Shown here piece by piece: positions 42,593 through 51,298 of a stretch of 64,000 nt of DNA. This DNA comes from Eubacterium xylanophilum ATCC 35991. Its GTDB lineage: Bacteria > Bacillota > Clostridia > Lachnospirales > Lachnospiraceae. The DNA lies in NCBI RefSeq assembly GCF_000518685.1, contig NZ_KI912470.1, positions 158,623 to 222,622 on the forward strand, given 5' to 3'. The notes beneath the pieces were generated by a model, which was given only the letters and a program-made list of their open reading frames with translations, was not told the origin of the DNA and did no database searches. Each line of letters starts with the position of its first letter. Positions within the stretch are counted from its first letter, which is position 1. A program made the position numbers and the translations under genes.

Positions 42593-42982
42593 ATGATGAA
42601 CATATTAAATAATAACTATGCTTCCATTGATGAGATTAGAGATAAGATATCGACCAATCCTCATGTATCGACTAGAAATGAGGAGAAGACAAAGACGGAA
42701 GAGTCTTTTAAAGATGTTTTTCTAGAGATGGAAAACCAAGTGAAGTTTTCCAAACATGCGTCTAAGAGACTTGAGACGCGGAACATTTCCATGACTGATT
42801 CTCAGAGGCAACGGCTTGAAGATGCCACGGAACGAGCCAAAGAGAAGGGGATGAAGGAATCTTTGGTTATGGTAGACGATCTTGCTTTTATCGTAAATGT
42901 TCAGAAAAAGACTATTGTCACAGCAGTGAATGACACTGAAAAGGCAATTTTTACAAACATCGATGGAGCGGTTATAAATTGA
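42593..42982 (+). CDS. Flagellar operon protein, TIGR02530 family
   Basis: A 129-aa protein of the family called 'flagellar operon protein' because it is always found between flgD and flgE in Firmicutes and relatives. The diagnostic segment is KFSKHASKRLETRNISMTDS, followed by KEKGMKESLVMVDDLAFIVN and TIVTAVNDTEK. Biochemical role is not established; it is presumed to act in hook assembly. GGAGGTG (42580-42586) is spaced for the ATG at 42593, with another ATG at 42596. Confidence 0.88.
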   Translation: MMNILNNNYASIDEIRDKISTNPHVSTRNEEKTKTEESFKDVFLEMENQVKFSKHASKRLETRNISMTDSQRQRLEDATERAKEKGMKESLVMVDDLAFIVNVQKKTIVTAVNDTEKAIFTNIDGAVIN

Positions 42983-43008
42983 CATGCTGGCCCTTTTGAG
43001 GAGGCATG

Positions 43009-43038
43009 AGAGGTTCTTGAATGCCAGATAGAACCTCT
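43009..43038 (+). repeat. Intercistronic hairpin before flgE
   Basis: AGAGGTTCT (43009-43017) and AGAACCTCT (43030-43038), a perfect 9-bp inverted repeat with a 12-base loop and no T-tract. It ends 27 bases before the flgE start and could tune mRNA stability or translation of the abundant hook protein. Confidence 0.65.
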
Positions 43039-43064
43039 ACCAAGTGAAAGGAAGGGTGATCATT

Positions 43065-44510
43065 ATGATGAGATCATTGTGGTCCGGCGTATCCGGATTG
43101 AAAGTACATCAGACAAAGATGGATGTTATTGGTAATAATATTTCAAATGTAAATACAGTTGGATTTAGATCAAGTTCTGTTAACTTCACAGACGTTTTTT
43201 ATCAGACAACTCAGAGTGCGTCAGGTCCTAACGCAGATACAGGTGCAGCGGGTAAGAATGCTGTTCAAATCGGTCTTGGTTCCAATGTTGCGGCTGTAAG
43301 CGTAAACATGAGCGGAACAGGCGCTACAAGTCGTACAGACCGTGGAATGGACCTTATGATCAATGGAGATGCGTTCTTCATCGTAAAGAGCGGAACAGAG
43401 ACGTACTTTACAAAGTCTGGATGCTTTGATGTTGATGCTTCCGGAACACTTTATTGTACAACAAATGGAGCTTCAGTTCTTGGCTGGGGAGTAGATGAGA
43501 GAAACAATATCCGCAAGGATACAGTTGACACAATAAAACTCATGTCCCCTGAGAACAAGAATATTGATCCACAATCCACGTCAGCAGTGACATTGTCAGG
43601 TAATATTGACAGCAAGGATCCACTTGTTCAATATGACGTTAATGGAGCCGGTTATCCAATTGCCATGGGATTTTATGATAGCCTTGGAAACTACTATACT
43701 GCCAAGCTCACAACCATGAAATCCAATGAGACAACTGATACAGAGTATAGCCTTGGGGTGTCTGATATCCTTGACAATAACGGCGTTTCGATTCTCAAGC
43801 AGGAGACTTTGGACGAGGCGGGAAATAAAACTTATGTCAGCACTGAGCAGTATGTGAATTTTGCGGGAAATGATCTTTCATATACAGTTGATCCGGATGG
43901 AACAGTTACGTTTGATAAGAGCGATGCTTTGCTTACTTTCAACGGAGCTACAGGAGCATTTGTCAGTGTGACAGGAGAGTCAGAGGGCAAACTCAATCTC
44001 AAGTTAAATGACGGCGCAGCTACCAATAATCCGTTCCCGGTTGGAGGAATTGACATTGACTTCTCAGCTCTTACAATGTTTGCATCTAGCGGAAACAGTG
44101 CAGTCAATTCTGAGAGAGGCGATGTTGATGGATACAATGCAGGTAATTCGGCAGGTTCTATTAATGGCTTTACAATCAATCCGGATGGAAAGATTTATGC
44201 TGTTTATGACAATGGCGACGACAAACTCTTGGGACAGATTGCAGTTGCATCTTTTGCAAATCCTTCTGGCCTTGAGGCAGTTGGAAATAGTCTGTTTGCA
44301 GCCACTCTTAACTCAGGAGAGTTTGATGGAATAGGCAAGGACATCTCAGAACTTGGAAGCTTTTCTATCGGAGCACTTGAAATGTCAGATGTTGACTTGG
44401 CCACAGAGTTTACTAACATGATTACAACTCAGCGTGGATTCCAGGCTAATTCAAGAACTATAACCACATCTGATTCAATGCTTGAAGAGCTCATCAACCT
44501 CAAGAGATAA
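43065..44510 (+). CDS. flgE: Flagellar hook protein FlgE
   Basis: Main hook subunit, 481 aa. N-terminal D0 region MRSLWSGVSGLKVHQTKMDV and NNISNVNTVGFRSSSVNFTD; central variable domains; C-terminal MITTQRGFQANSRTITTSDS and MLEELINLKR, the hook/rod polymerisation helix. FlgE and FlgG share these ends, but position after flgD and the length favour FlgE. Starts at one of two adjacent ATGs (43065 or 43068) behind AAGGAAGGG. A perfect terminator hairpin follows, closing the first segment of the flagellar operon. Confidence 0.93.
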   Translation: MMRSLWSGVSGLKVHQTKMDVIGNNISNVNTVGFRSSSVNFTDVFYQTTQSASGPNADTGAAGKNAVQIGLGSNVAAVSVNMSGTGATSRTDRGMDLMINGDAFFIVKSGTETYFTKSGCFDVDASGTLYCTTNGASVLGWGVDERNNIRKDTVDTIKLMSPENKNIDPQSTSAVTLSGNIDSKDPLVQYDVNGAGYPIAMGFYDSLGNYYTAKLTTMKSNETTDTEYSLGVSDILDNNGVSILKQETLDEAGNKTYVSTEQYVNFAGNDLSYTVDPDGTVTFDKSDALLTFNGATGAFVSVTGESEGKLNLKLNDGAATNNPFPVGGIDIDFSALTMFASSGNSAVNSERGDVDGYNAGNSAGSINGFTINPDGKIYAVYDNGDDKLLGQIAVASFANPSGLEAVGNSLFAATLNSGEFDGIGKDISELGSFSIGALEMSDVDLATEFTNMITTQRGFQANSRTITTSDSMLEELINLKR

Positions 44511-44539
44511 AAAATATAAAAATATTGAAAAATTATCGG

Positions 44540-44570
44540 AAAAGGGAAACTTTTTGTTTCCCTTTTCTTT
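44540..44570 (+). terminator. Intrinsic terminator after flgE
   Basis: AAAAGGGAAAC (44540-44550), loop TTTTT, GTTTCCCTTTT (44556-44566) and TCTTT. An 11-bp perfect stem. It separates the hook gene from flbD and probably causes partial termination within the long operon. Confidence 0.88.
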
Positions 44571-44577
44571 ACGTTTG

Positions 44578-44586
44578 TGGTATAAT
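44578..44586 (+). promoter_or_regulatory. Extended -10 promoter before flbD-motAB
   Basis: TGG-TATAAT with the TG exactly one base ahead of the hexamer. There is no convincing -35, as is common for extended -10 promoters. It immediately follows the flgE terminator, so the flbD-mot-fliLM segment can be transcribed separately. The 11-base block TGTGGTATAAT recurs before fliM. Confidence 0.7.
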
Positions 44587-44651
44587 TAAATAGGTATTGT
44601 GTGGGCTGATTATTCTACAGTTGTAATCTAGCATAATAGGAGTGATATTCT

Positions 44652-44840
44652 ATGATTGAGTTGACGAGAATGAATGGACAAGTTTTTTCTTTGAATTGTG
44701 ATTTGATAGAGACTGTTGATGAGACGCCTGATACGGTGATTTCACTGACGACCGGGAAAAAGCTGGTTGTCATGGAAAGTCGACAGGAAATAACTGATAT
44801 GATTATTGAATATAAGAATAGGATTTTTTCGAATAAATAA
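44652..44840 (+). CDS. flbD: FlbD/SwrD-family flagellar protein
   Basis: A 62-aa protein of the FlbD family, equivalent to Bacillus subtilis YlzI/SwrD, which raises flagellar motor power. MIELTRMNGQVFSLNCDLIE and ETPDTVISLTTGKKLVVMES span most of the family signature. AGGAGTGAT lies well spaced before the ATG. It is immediately followed by motA/motB, matching a role in stator function. Confidence 0.92.
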   Translation: MIELTRMNGQVFSLNCDLIETVDETPDTVISLTTGKKLVVMESRQEITDMIIEYKNRIFSNK

Positions 44841-44864
44841 CAGATAATTAAGGTGGTGAACATA

Positions 44865-45668
44865 ATGGATTTAGCATCTATTATAGGTTTGATAGGATGC
44901 GCGGGCGCGGTGGTATATGGAATCGTATCTGGTGACCAGGGTATGGCCGCACTTGGAAATTTTTGGGATACTCCTTCGTTCCTTATCGTTGTTGTCGGTT
45001 CCTTGATGTGTATGTTGACTATGAGAGACGATTTTGGAGACTTTATCAACTGTCTTAAGTCGGCAGGTATTATCATGAAACCACCAAAGGGAAATGAGCA
45101 GGAGACTATCCAGACTATTATTGACTTGGCCAATGTGGCCAGAAAAGAGGGACTTCTCCAGTTAGAGGAGTCGGCATCCAACATTGAAGATGAATTCATG
45201 AAAAAGGGTCTTATGTTAATTGTCGATGGTACGGATCAAGAACTTGTTGCCAGTATCTTGGAGGCTGATCTTGGCTGTATCGAGGCACGTCATATGAAAG
45301 TATGTGCATTTTGGGATAATTTGGCAGCTATGGGTCCTGCATGGGGAATGATTGGTACACTGATTGGACTTATCAACATGCTTAAGCTTTTGGATGATCC
45401 AAGTTCTATCGGACCAAACATGGCAGTTGCGTTGATTACAACATTGTATGGTTCGCTTCTTGCAAACTGGATTGGTATTCCCATTTCGACGAAGCTCAAG
45501 GCGATAAATGCCAAAGAGATTATGCTCAAAGAAGTAATATGCGAGGGTATACTCTCGATTCAAGCGGGAGAAAACCCAAGAGTTATCGAAGAAAAGCTCA
45601 AAGCATTCCTTGCTCCAAAGCTTAGAGAAGGAATGAGCGGAGAGAGTTCTGAACAAGGCGGTGAGTAA
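44865..45668 (+). CDS. motA: Flagellar motor stator protein MotA
   Basis: Stator ion-channel subunit, 267 aa, with four membrane spans: IIGLIGCAGAVVYGIVSGDQ near the start, FLIVVVGSLMCMLTM near 45, and the pair containing GPAWGMIGTLIGLINMLKLL and NMAVALITTLYGSLLANWIG, which carry the conserved Pro and channel residues. The large cytoplasmic loop interacts with FliG. AAGGTGGT ends 8 bases before ATG 44865, so upstream in-frame GTGs are not used. The final TAA is one base before motB. Confidence 0.95.
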   Translation: MDLASIIGLIGCAGAVVYGIVSGDQGMAALGNFWDTPSFLIVVVGSLMCMLTMRDDFGDFINCLKSAGIIMKPPKGNEQETIQTIIDLANVARKEGLLQLEESASNIEDEFMKKGLMLIVDGTDQELVASILEADLGCIEARHMKVCAFWDNLAAMGPAWGMIGTLIGLINMLKLLDDPSSIGPNMAVALITTLYGSLLANWIGIPISTKLKAINAKEIMLKEVICEGILSIQAGENPRVIEEKLKAFLAPKLREGMSGESSEQGGE

Positions 45669-46613
45669 ATGGCTCGAAAAAAGAAAGCGGAACCAGAATC
45701 AGCTGGAGGAGGATGGATTAGCACTTTTGCGGATCTTATGAATTTGCTTTTGTGCTTTTTCGTGTTGTTGTTTTCGATGTCAACTGTAGATGCGGATAAG
45801 TATGAAGCGATCGTTACATCACTGTCGGAAAGTATTGATATTTTTAGTGGTGGTGGAAGTACTGTCGGAGAAGGTGCTTTTGTTTCTGATGGGACTACAT
45901 TCAAGATAAAGCTTGAGCAGTACTTTGATGAATTTGACAAATCGGGTAATGAAGAAGAGACTAAGACCGATGCTTCAGTAACCGGTAAGAACAAAGAAGA
46001 AGGCAAGGATGAGTATAATCCTAATCATAATCAGAATATCGATGACAATGATAGGCCGGGGGATAAGAACAAGACTGATGAGAACCAGCAGGCCGCAGCA
46101 GATAAAACTGATCTTGAGAAGCTAAAGGATGAAGAACTGGCTAAACTCAAAAAGAAGACCGAAGAGATGTACGAAGAGGTTGCAGAAAAGGCCGGAGATA
46201 AGAAGATTGAGGATATGATCAATGTGAATATGGATGAGAAGTTCCAGTATGTGCAGATCAGCCTCAGCGGTGCAGTTTTGTTTGATTCTGGAGATGATCA
46301 GATTAAGAAATCGGCCATTCCGATTCTGAGTAAAGTGGGAGACATCTTAAGGATTTATGGAGATAAGAGAATACGTATAGAGGGGCATACGGATAATGTT
46401 CCGATTAGCAGTGGAAGATTCAAGAACAACATGTGGTTGTCAACTGCCAGAGCAACTAACGTATTCGAATATTTTGTAGATAAAAAAGGATTATCGCCAA
46501 AAAAACTGGAGGCAACAGGTAGAAGCCAGTATGACAGAGTTGCATCCAACAAAACGGCAGAAGGAAGAGCCAAGAATAGGCGTGTAGAGATTAAGATTTA
46601 TACAGAAGATTAG
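45669..46613 (+). CDS. motB: Flagellar motor stator protein MotB
   Basis: Stator subunit, 314 aa, that anchors MotA to peptidoglycan. Short cytoplasmic KKKAEP, one membrane span with the ion-carrying Asp D22 in FADLMNLLLCFFVLLFSM, and a C-terminal OmpA-like domain (RIRIEGHTDNVPISSGRF, NMWLSTARATNVFEYF, NRRVEIKIY). The plug region is followed by an unusually long, Asn/Asp/Lys-rich linker (about residues 95-175). Whether it moves H+ or Na+ cannot be read with confidence. Confidence 0.95.
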   Translation: MARKKKAEPESAGGGWISTFADLMNLLLCFFVLLFSMSTVDADKYEAIVTSLSESIDIFSGGGSTVGEGAFVSDGTTFKIKLEQYFDEFDKSGNEEETKTDASVTGKNKEEGKDEYNPNHNQNIDDNDRPGDKNKTDENQQAAADKTDLEKLKDEELAKLKKKTEEMYEEVAEKAGDKKIEDMINVNMDEKFQYVQISLSGAVLFDSGDDQIKKSAIPILSKVGDILRIYGDKRIRIEGHTDNVPISSGRFKNNMWLSTARATNVFEYFVDKKGLSPKKLEATGRSQYDRVASNKTAEGRAKNRRVEIKIYTED

Positions 46614-46625
46614 TGGAGGTAGATC

Positions 46626-47138
46626 ATGAAAAAGAACATTTTGACAATTATAATTGCAGCATCAACAGTATTAAACTTAGTGTTGACTATGGTACTTGTT
46701 TTCTCAGTGGTACCTGCCATGAATAAAACCAATAATTTGGTTGATAAAGTTGCTACAGCAGTGGACTTGGAACTTGAGGAGACAGGACAGAGCAAAGGTT
46801 ATGAGGTTACGGACTTAGAGCCTTATGATATAACATTTGAAAATAAACAGACAATCAATTTGAAGAGAGATCAGAGTGATACAGAAGCTCATTTTGTAAT
46901 ACTTGAAGGTGTAACAGTGTCCTTTAACACAAAGGCGGATGACTATGATGACATATCCGCATCGGTTAAGGGGTCTGGTGTCTATATATCTGACATTGTG
47001 AAGGAAGTTATTTCTCAGGAGACGATTCAGACTCTTGACGAGACCAAAATCAAGGAAAAAGCTCTTGAAAAAGTCAAGGAGTTCTATAAGTCAGAATGTA
47101 TTGTCAGAATATCTCTGAAAGGATACATGTTCCAATAA
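46626..47138 (+). CDS. fliL: Flagellar basal body-associated protein FliL
   Basis: A 170-aa single-pass membrane protein (IIIAASTVLNLVLTMVLVFS at residues 8-30) with an extracytoplasmic FliL domain: HFVILEGVTVSFNTK, RISLKGYMFQ at the end. FliL forms rings around the stator and supports motor function. GTGGAGGTAGATC precedes the ATG. Located after motB, the typical place, with a promoter in the 50-base gap before fliM. Confidence 0.9.
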   Translation: MKKNILTIIIAASTVLNLVLTMVLVFSVVPAMNKTNNLVDKVATAVDLELEETGQSKGYEVTDLEPYDITFENKQTINLKRDQSDTEAHFVILEGVTVSFNTKADDYDDISASVKGSGVYISDIVKEVISQETIQTLDETKIKEKALEKVKEFYKSECIVRISLKGYMFQ

Positions 47139-47170
47139 TTTGAGAAATAATTTGTATTATTCACAATATG

Positions 47171-47179
47171 TGGTATAAT
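47171..47179 (+). promoter_or_regulatory. Extended -10 promoter before fliM
   Basis: TGG-TATAAT; preceding bases give the same TGTGGTATAAT block as upstream of flbD. -35 is weak (TTGTAT 47152-47157, 13 bases off an exact consensus by three mismatches). It would start a transcript about 20 bases before the fliM start. Confidence 0.6.
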
Positions 47180-47201
47180 AAAGACAAGTGAGGTGAGATT
47201 T

Positions 47202-48179
47202 ATGGGAGACGTCTTGTCCCAAAGCGAAATTGACAACTTGTTATCAGCTATGAGTAACGGAGAATTTGATCCGAATAGCGCAGGAACCGAGGATGAAGTC
47301 CAAGTCAAGGATTATAACTTTGCCAGACCATCCAAGTTTTCCAAAGACCATCTTAGGACGCTCGTGTTCATATTTGAACACTATGCAAGATTGCTTTCCA
47401 CAAATTTACCTGTTTATCTTAGAAAAAATGTTCAGGTGGAGGTTATGCACTCGGAGGCGACTACATTTCAGGAGTTTTCCAATTCGTTATTGAATCCTGT
47501 TTTGCTTGGTATAGTGAATTTTCGTCCTCTTGAAGGCAATATAATTATAGAACTTGCCAGTGGGTTGGGGTATACCATGGTAGATCGAATGCTTGGTGGA
47601 TTTGGACTGCCGATAGAAAAGACAAGAGATTTTACGGAGATAGAGCTTAATATCATCGAGAGAATCATGATTGTTTGCACAAATCTTTTAGTAGAGCCAT
47701 GGGAAAATGTTCTGGAAATTGATCCTTCTCTTGATAGGATTGAGACAAATTCTCAATTTGTTCAATTTATTTCCCCTAATGAGATGACTAGTATTGTGAC
47801 TATGAGTATAAAGGTCGGGGATGTTGAAGGACTTATGAATATATGCGTTCCATACTCAGTTGTCGAGCCTGTAATCGATAAGATTAATACTAAGTATTGG
47901 TATTCGACTACAGAGTCTAAGGACGATGAGATGTATAGAGAAATCATAGAGGAAAATATTAATAAAGCCAAGATTCCTGTCAGGGCAATCATGGGTAAAA
48001 GTGTTATCTCTGTTAATGATTTCATGCATATGCAGGTAGGTGATATTATTAAAATCAACACCAAAGTAGATGATGATCTTGATGTTTACGTGGGAAATAT
48101 TAAGAAGTTCTCGGCTGTTCCGGGAGCTGTTGATGATTCTTATGCAGTGAAGATCAAGTCAATATATAGAGAGGAGTAA
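47202..48179 (+). CDS. fliM: Flagellar motor switch protein FliM
   Basis: Switch protein, 325 aa. The N-terminal CheY-P binding peptide VLSQSEIDNLLSAM is intact. The middle domain (ARLLSTNLPVYLRKNVQVEV; NIIIELASGLGYTMVDRMLG) and the C-terminal FliN-like (SpoA) domain (GDIIKINTKVDDDLDVYVG) follow. AGGTGA precedes ATG 47202; an in-frame start nine bases earlier lies within that site. Followed directly by fliY, its C-ring partner. Confidence 0.96.
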   Translation: MGDVLSQSEIDNLLSAMSNGEFDPNSAGTEDEVQVKDYNFARPSKFSKDHLRTLVFIFEHYARLLSTNLPVYLRKNVQVEVMHSEATTFQEFSNSLLNPVLLGIVNFRPLEGNIIIELASGLGYTMVDRMLGGFGLPIEKTRDFTEIELNIIERIMIVCTNLLVEPWENVLEIDPSLDRIETNSQFVQFISPNEMTSIVTMSIKVGDVEGLMNICVPYSVVEPVIDKINTKYWYSTTESKDDEMYREIIEENINKAKIPVRAIMGKSVISVNDFMHMQVGDIIKINTKVDDDLDVYVGNIKKFSAVPGAVDDSYAVKIKSIYREE

Positions 48180-48185
48180 AGTGCT

Positions 48186-49361
48186 ATGGACGGAATGTTA
48201 TCGCAAGAAGAAATCAATGCACTTCTCGGCAGTATGGAGGCTGACGAACCGGTGGAACCGGTTGCTGCTGAAGGGGATTCAGCTCCAGCAGAGGGCGCTG
48301 GCGAGGAAGTACGTTTGTCTTCCGATGAGAGCGATGCATTAGGTGAAATTGCCAATATAAGCATGGGAACAGCTGCGACAACGTTGTCAGTTCTTGTCAA
48401 CAATAGAGTTGAGATTACTACACCTAGCTTGTCATATATCAAGTTGGAAGATCTCAAAGGGTTGTCGGAAGCACCATGTGTATTTATATATATTTCATAT
48501 AAGAGTGGTTTACAGGGAAGAAATGTTCTTATCATCAAAGAGAGAGATGTAAAAGTCATTACGGATCTCATGATGGGAGGAGATGGAACTAATACAGAAG
48601 CAGAGTTGACAGAGTTGCACCTCAGCGCTATATGCGAGGCGATGAACCAGATGATGGGCTCGGCTGCAACATCTATGTCATCTATGCTTGACGAGGTGGT
48701 AGATATAAGTCCGCCTACTTCTGTAAAAGTTGATTTTGACCAAGATCAAATCGAGATCGAAGGTCTCGAAGATATGAAAGATAAAACTTTTGTTCAGGTG
48801 TCATTTAGAATGACAATAGGTGACTTGGTGGATAGCGAGATTGTTCAGTTGTATCCGATAGATTTTGTTAGAATGATTTATGATAGGTTCACAAGTAATA
48901 TGGCCGGAGGAGAAGCGGAAGAACCGGCACCAGTACCAGAACCTGCACCGGCACCAATGCCAGACCCGGTAAGTGCTCAGCCACAGGCGACACCACCACA
49001 GGGAATGCCTGCAAATCAAGGTATGATGCAACAACCATATGTTGCAGCGCCACAGCAGGAGTTGAATGTTCAACCGGCGCAATTTCAATCATTTGTGCCT
49101 ATTCAAAATATGGGCGGAATTGCACCAGAAAACATCGATCTGATTATGGATGTGCCACTTGAGGTTACAGTTGAGCTCGGAAGAACAAGTAAATCTATTA
49201 AAGAGATATTAGATTTTTCACCAGGAACAATTATAGAGCTTGATAAGTTGGCAGGCGCACCGATTGATGTGCTTGTCAATGGAAAATTCATTGCTCTTGG
49301 TGAGGTTGTAGTAATAGAAGAAAGTTTTGGTGTTAGAGTGACAGAGATTATCAAAGAATGA
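48186..49361 (+). CDS. fliY: Motor switch phosphatase FliY
   Basis: A 391-aa switch protein that combines CheY-P hydrolysis and C-ring function. An N-terminal CheY-binding-like peptide MLSQEEINALLGSM; a CheC-like phosphatase domain with both D/S-x3-E-x2-N motifs (DALGEIAN near residue 51 and SAICEAMN near residue 149); a Pro/Ala/Gln-rich linker (about 240-310); and a C-terminal FliN domain (DVPLEVTVELGRTSKSIKEI). Both active sites look complete, which matters because no cheC occurs in the operon. ATG 48186 lies six bases after fliM. Confidence 0.95.
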   Translation: MDGMLSQEEINALLGSMEADEPVEPVAAEGDSAPAEGAGEEVRLSSDESDALGEIANISMGTAATTLSVLVNNRVEITTPSLSYIKLEDLKGLSEAPCVFIYISYKSGLQGRNVLIIKERDVKVITDLMMGGDGTNTEAELTELHLSAICEAMNQMMGSAATSMSSMLDEVVDISPPTSVKVDFDQDQIEIEGLEDMKDKTFVQVSFRMTIGDLVDSEIVQLYPIDFVRMIYDRFTSNMAGGEAEEPAPVPEPAPAPMPDPVSAQPQATPPQGMPANQGMMQQPYVAAPQQELNVQPAQFQSFVPIQNMGGIAPENIDLIMDVPLEVTVELGRTSKSIKEILDFSPGTIIELDKLAGAPIDVLVNGKFIALGEVVVIEESFGVRVTEIIKE

Positions 49362-49380
49362 TTACGGAGGAAAGATTATA

Positions 49381-49743
49381 ATGGCAAAAAGTGTTCTAAT
49401 ATGTGATGATGCTGCTTTCATGAGAGTCATGATTAAAGACATATTAACTAAGAATGGTTATGATGTTGCTGCGGAAGCAGAGAATGGCATCAAGGCAGTG
49501 GAAAAATACAATGAAACTAAACCGGATCTCGTTATGATGGATATTACTATGCCAGAGATGGATGGGATTCAAGCACTCAAGAAAATCAAGGAGATTGATT
49601 CAGCTGCGAATATAATTATGTGTTCAGCCATGGGTCAGCAGGCCATGGTTATTGAGTCAATCCAGTCCGGAGCCAAGGATTTTATCGTAAAGCCTTTCCA
49701 AGCTGACCGAGTTATCGAGGCCGTTAAGAAGGCGATAGGATAG
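49381..49743 (+). CDS. cheY: Chemotaxis response regulator CheY
   Basis: Single receiver domain, 120 aa. Acidic pair DD at 9-10 (VLICDDAAFMR), phosphoacceptor D54 (LVMMDITMPEMDG), Thr/Ser switch region CSAMG and Lys in VKPF near residue 103. Phosphorylated by CheA, it binds the FliM and FliY N-terminal peptides to control rotation. ACGGAGGAAAG is a strong ribosome site. The position between fliY and fliO is the same as in Bacillus subtilis. Confidence 0.97.
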   Translation: MAKSVLICDDAAFMRVMIKDILTKNGYDVAAEAENGIKAVEKYNETKPDLVMMDITMPEMDGIQALKKIKEIDSAANIIMCSAMGQQAMVIESIQSGAKDFIVKPFQADRVIEAVKKAIG

Positions 49744-49744
49744 A

Positions 49745-50092
49745 ATGGGAGAGAATATTTTACAGCTTATTGCTACAATCATCATCTTTGTATTGATTCT
49801 TGTGGCAACTTACTATGCAACCAAGTGGATTGCCGGTAGTGGAGCATTGCAAGCTCGGACCAAGAATATTAAAGTTCTAGAGACTTTCAAAATTGGTCCT
49901 AACAAATATATACAGATAGTTCAATTGGGTAGCAAGTACTATGCTATCGGTATTTCTAAGGACAATATAACCTTTTTAACATCCTTAGAAGAAGATCAAT
50001 TGGACTTGACGCCACCTGAGATTAATAGAGATATATCATTTAAGGATGTAATTTCTAAGGCAATATCAGGTGTGAACAAAGAAAATAAATAA
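49745..50092 (+). CDS. fliO: Flagellar biosynthesis protein FliO/FliZ
   Basis: A 115-aa membrane protein with one N-terminal span (LIATIIIFVLILVATYYATK) and a cytoplasmic domain beginning NIKVLETFKIGPNKYIQIVQ, the FliO pattern. It acts as chaperone for FliP complex formation. The ATG lies one base after the cheY stop, so translation is probably coupled. Confidence 0.88.
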   Translation: MGENILQLIATIIIFVLILVATYYATKWIAGSGALQARTKNIKVLETFKIGPNKYIQIVQLGSKYYAIGISKDNITFLTSLEEDQLDLTPPEINRDISFKDVISKAISGVNKENK

Positions 50093-50116
50093 TTATAAGG
50101 AAAAAGGTTTATAGAG

Positions 50117-50971
50117 ATGAGAAAGAACAAAAGGGCGATTATACTAATATGCAAAGTAATACCTCTTTGTTTAGTATTGTGTATATTGACCTTTTTTTCG
50201 GATGCAATGGTATATGCTGCTAAGGGAGTCAGCTCCAATGCCAATGTAAACGAAATAGGAGGAAGCACGAAAGGAGAAGTTCAGGATCCAGATGACCCTG
50301 AGAATTTTGAATTTAATATAACTACCAATGCAGGAACGTCGAGTTTATCTGCCACTTTGCAGATGGTCCTCGTATTGACAGTTTTGTCTATTGCGCCATC
50401 AATTCTTATTATGTTGACGTCGTTCACGAGGATAATCGTGGTGCTACACTTTGTCCGCTCTGCGTTGGGAACGCAAACTACGCCCCCCAATCAAGTTTTG
50501 GTTGGGTTAGCGTTGTTTTTGACGTTATTCATTATGTCACCTGTAATTAATCAGGTTAATAAAGACTGTGTTCAACCTTTTCAAAAGGGAGAAATCAAGC
50601 AGGAAGAAGCATTAAATGCGGGATTAAAGCCTATAAGAGAGTTTATGTTCAAGCAGACCAATAGGTCGGATATCAAGCTCTTCTTGGAAATCGAAGGCAA
50701 AAATGCTGAGATTACATCCAAAGAAGACATACCAACCATGGTCCTCATTCCATCATTTATGATAAGTGAGTTGAGAACAGCTTTTATAATAGGTTTTTTG
50801 ATATATCTACCATTTATTGTAATTGATATGATAGTATCATCTACTCTCATGTCTATGGGAATGATGATGCTGCCGCCGACGACAATTTCCATGCCATTTA
50901 AGATATTGCTATTTGTATTGGCAGATGGTTGGAATTTGATAATCGGTCAACTTGTCAAGACGTTTTATTAG
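50117..50971 (+). CDS. fliP: Flagellar export gate protein FliP
   Basis: Core export-gate subunit, 284 aa. N-terminal signal-like segment (IPLCLVLCILTFFSDAMVYA), then TLQMVLVLTVLSIAPSILIM, TSFTRIIVVLHFVRSALGTQ and the family block PPNQVLVGLALFLTLFIMSP; the C-terminal half contains AFIIGFLIYLPFIVIDMIVS and MGMMMLPPTTISMPFKILLF. Forms the FliP5-Q4-R1 gate with the next two genes. Confidence 0.96.
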   Translation: MRKNKRAIILICKVIPLCLVLCILTFFSDAMVYAAKGVSSNANVNEIGGSTKGEVQDPDDPENFEFNITTNAGTSSLSATLQMVLVLTVLSIAPSILIMLTSFTRIIVVLHFVRSALGTQTTPPNQVLVGLALFLTLFIMSPVINQVNKDCVQPFQKGEIKQEEALNAGLKPIREFMFKQTNRSDIKLFLEIEGKNAEITSKEDIPTMVLIPSFMISELRTAFIIGFLIYLPFIVIDMIVSSTLMSMGMMMLPPTTISMPFKILLFVLADGWNLIIGQLVKTFY

Positions 50972-51008
50972 CGGAATATTTTCCTAAAAAACCAGGAGGA
51001 GATAGTTC

Positions 51009-51278
51009 ATGACAGAAGCAGATGTTGTTGAAATTTCATATAAGATGATTATGCTCATTATAAAATGTTCCGCGCCGTTGTTGCTCGTATCCCTTATAGT
51101 GGGACTTATAATCAGTATTTTCCAGACAGTCACTTCTATTCAGGAGCAGACATTGACGTTTGTTCCGAAGCTAATTGCGATTTTTGTGACATTGCTCTTA
51201 GCCGGAGGTTGGATTATGAATAATTGCAAGGATTTTCTGACTGAATTATGCCAGAGTTTCGCTGCATATGTAAACTGA
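51009..51278 (+). CDS. fliQ: Flagellar export gate protein FliQ
   Basis: A two-span membrane protein of 89 aa with the typical SAPLLLVSLIVGLIISIFQT, TSIQEQTLTFVPKLIAIFVT and LLAGGWIMNN sequence. CCAGGAGGAGATAG supplies the ribosome site. Part of the fliP-fliQ-fliR gate. Confidence 0.96.
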   Translation: MTEADVVEISYKMIMLIIKCSAPLLLVSLIVGLIISIFQTVTSIQEQTLTFVPKLIAIFVTLLLAGGWIMNNCKDFLTELCQSFAAYVN

Positions 51279-51298
51279 TATAGAAATGGTTTGAGAGT

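Noticed and set aside
43065-44510. FlgG (distal rod) instead of FlgE
   Set aside because: Shared terminal motifs, but position after flgD and 481-aa length with extra central domains favour the hook protein.
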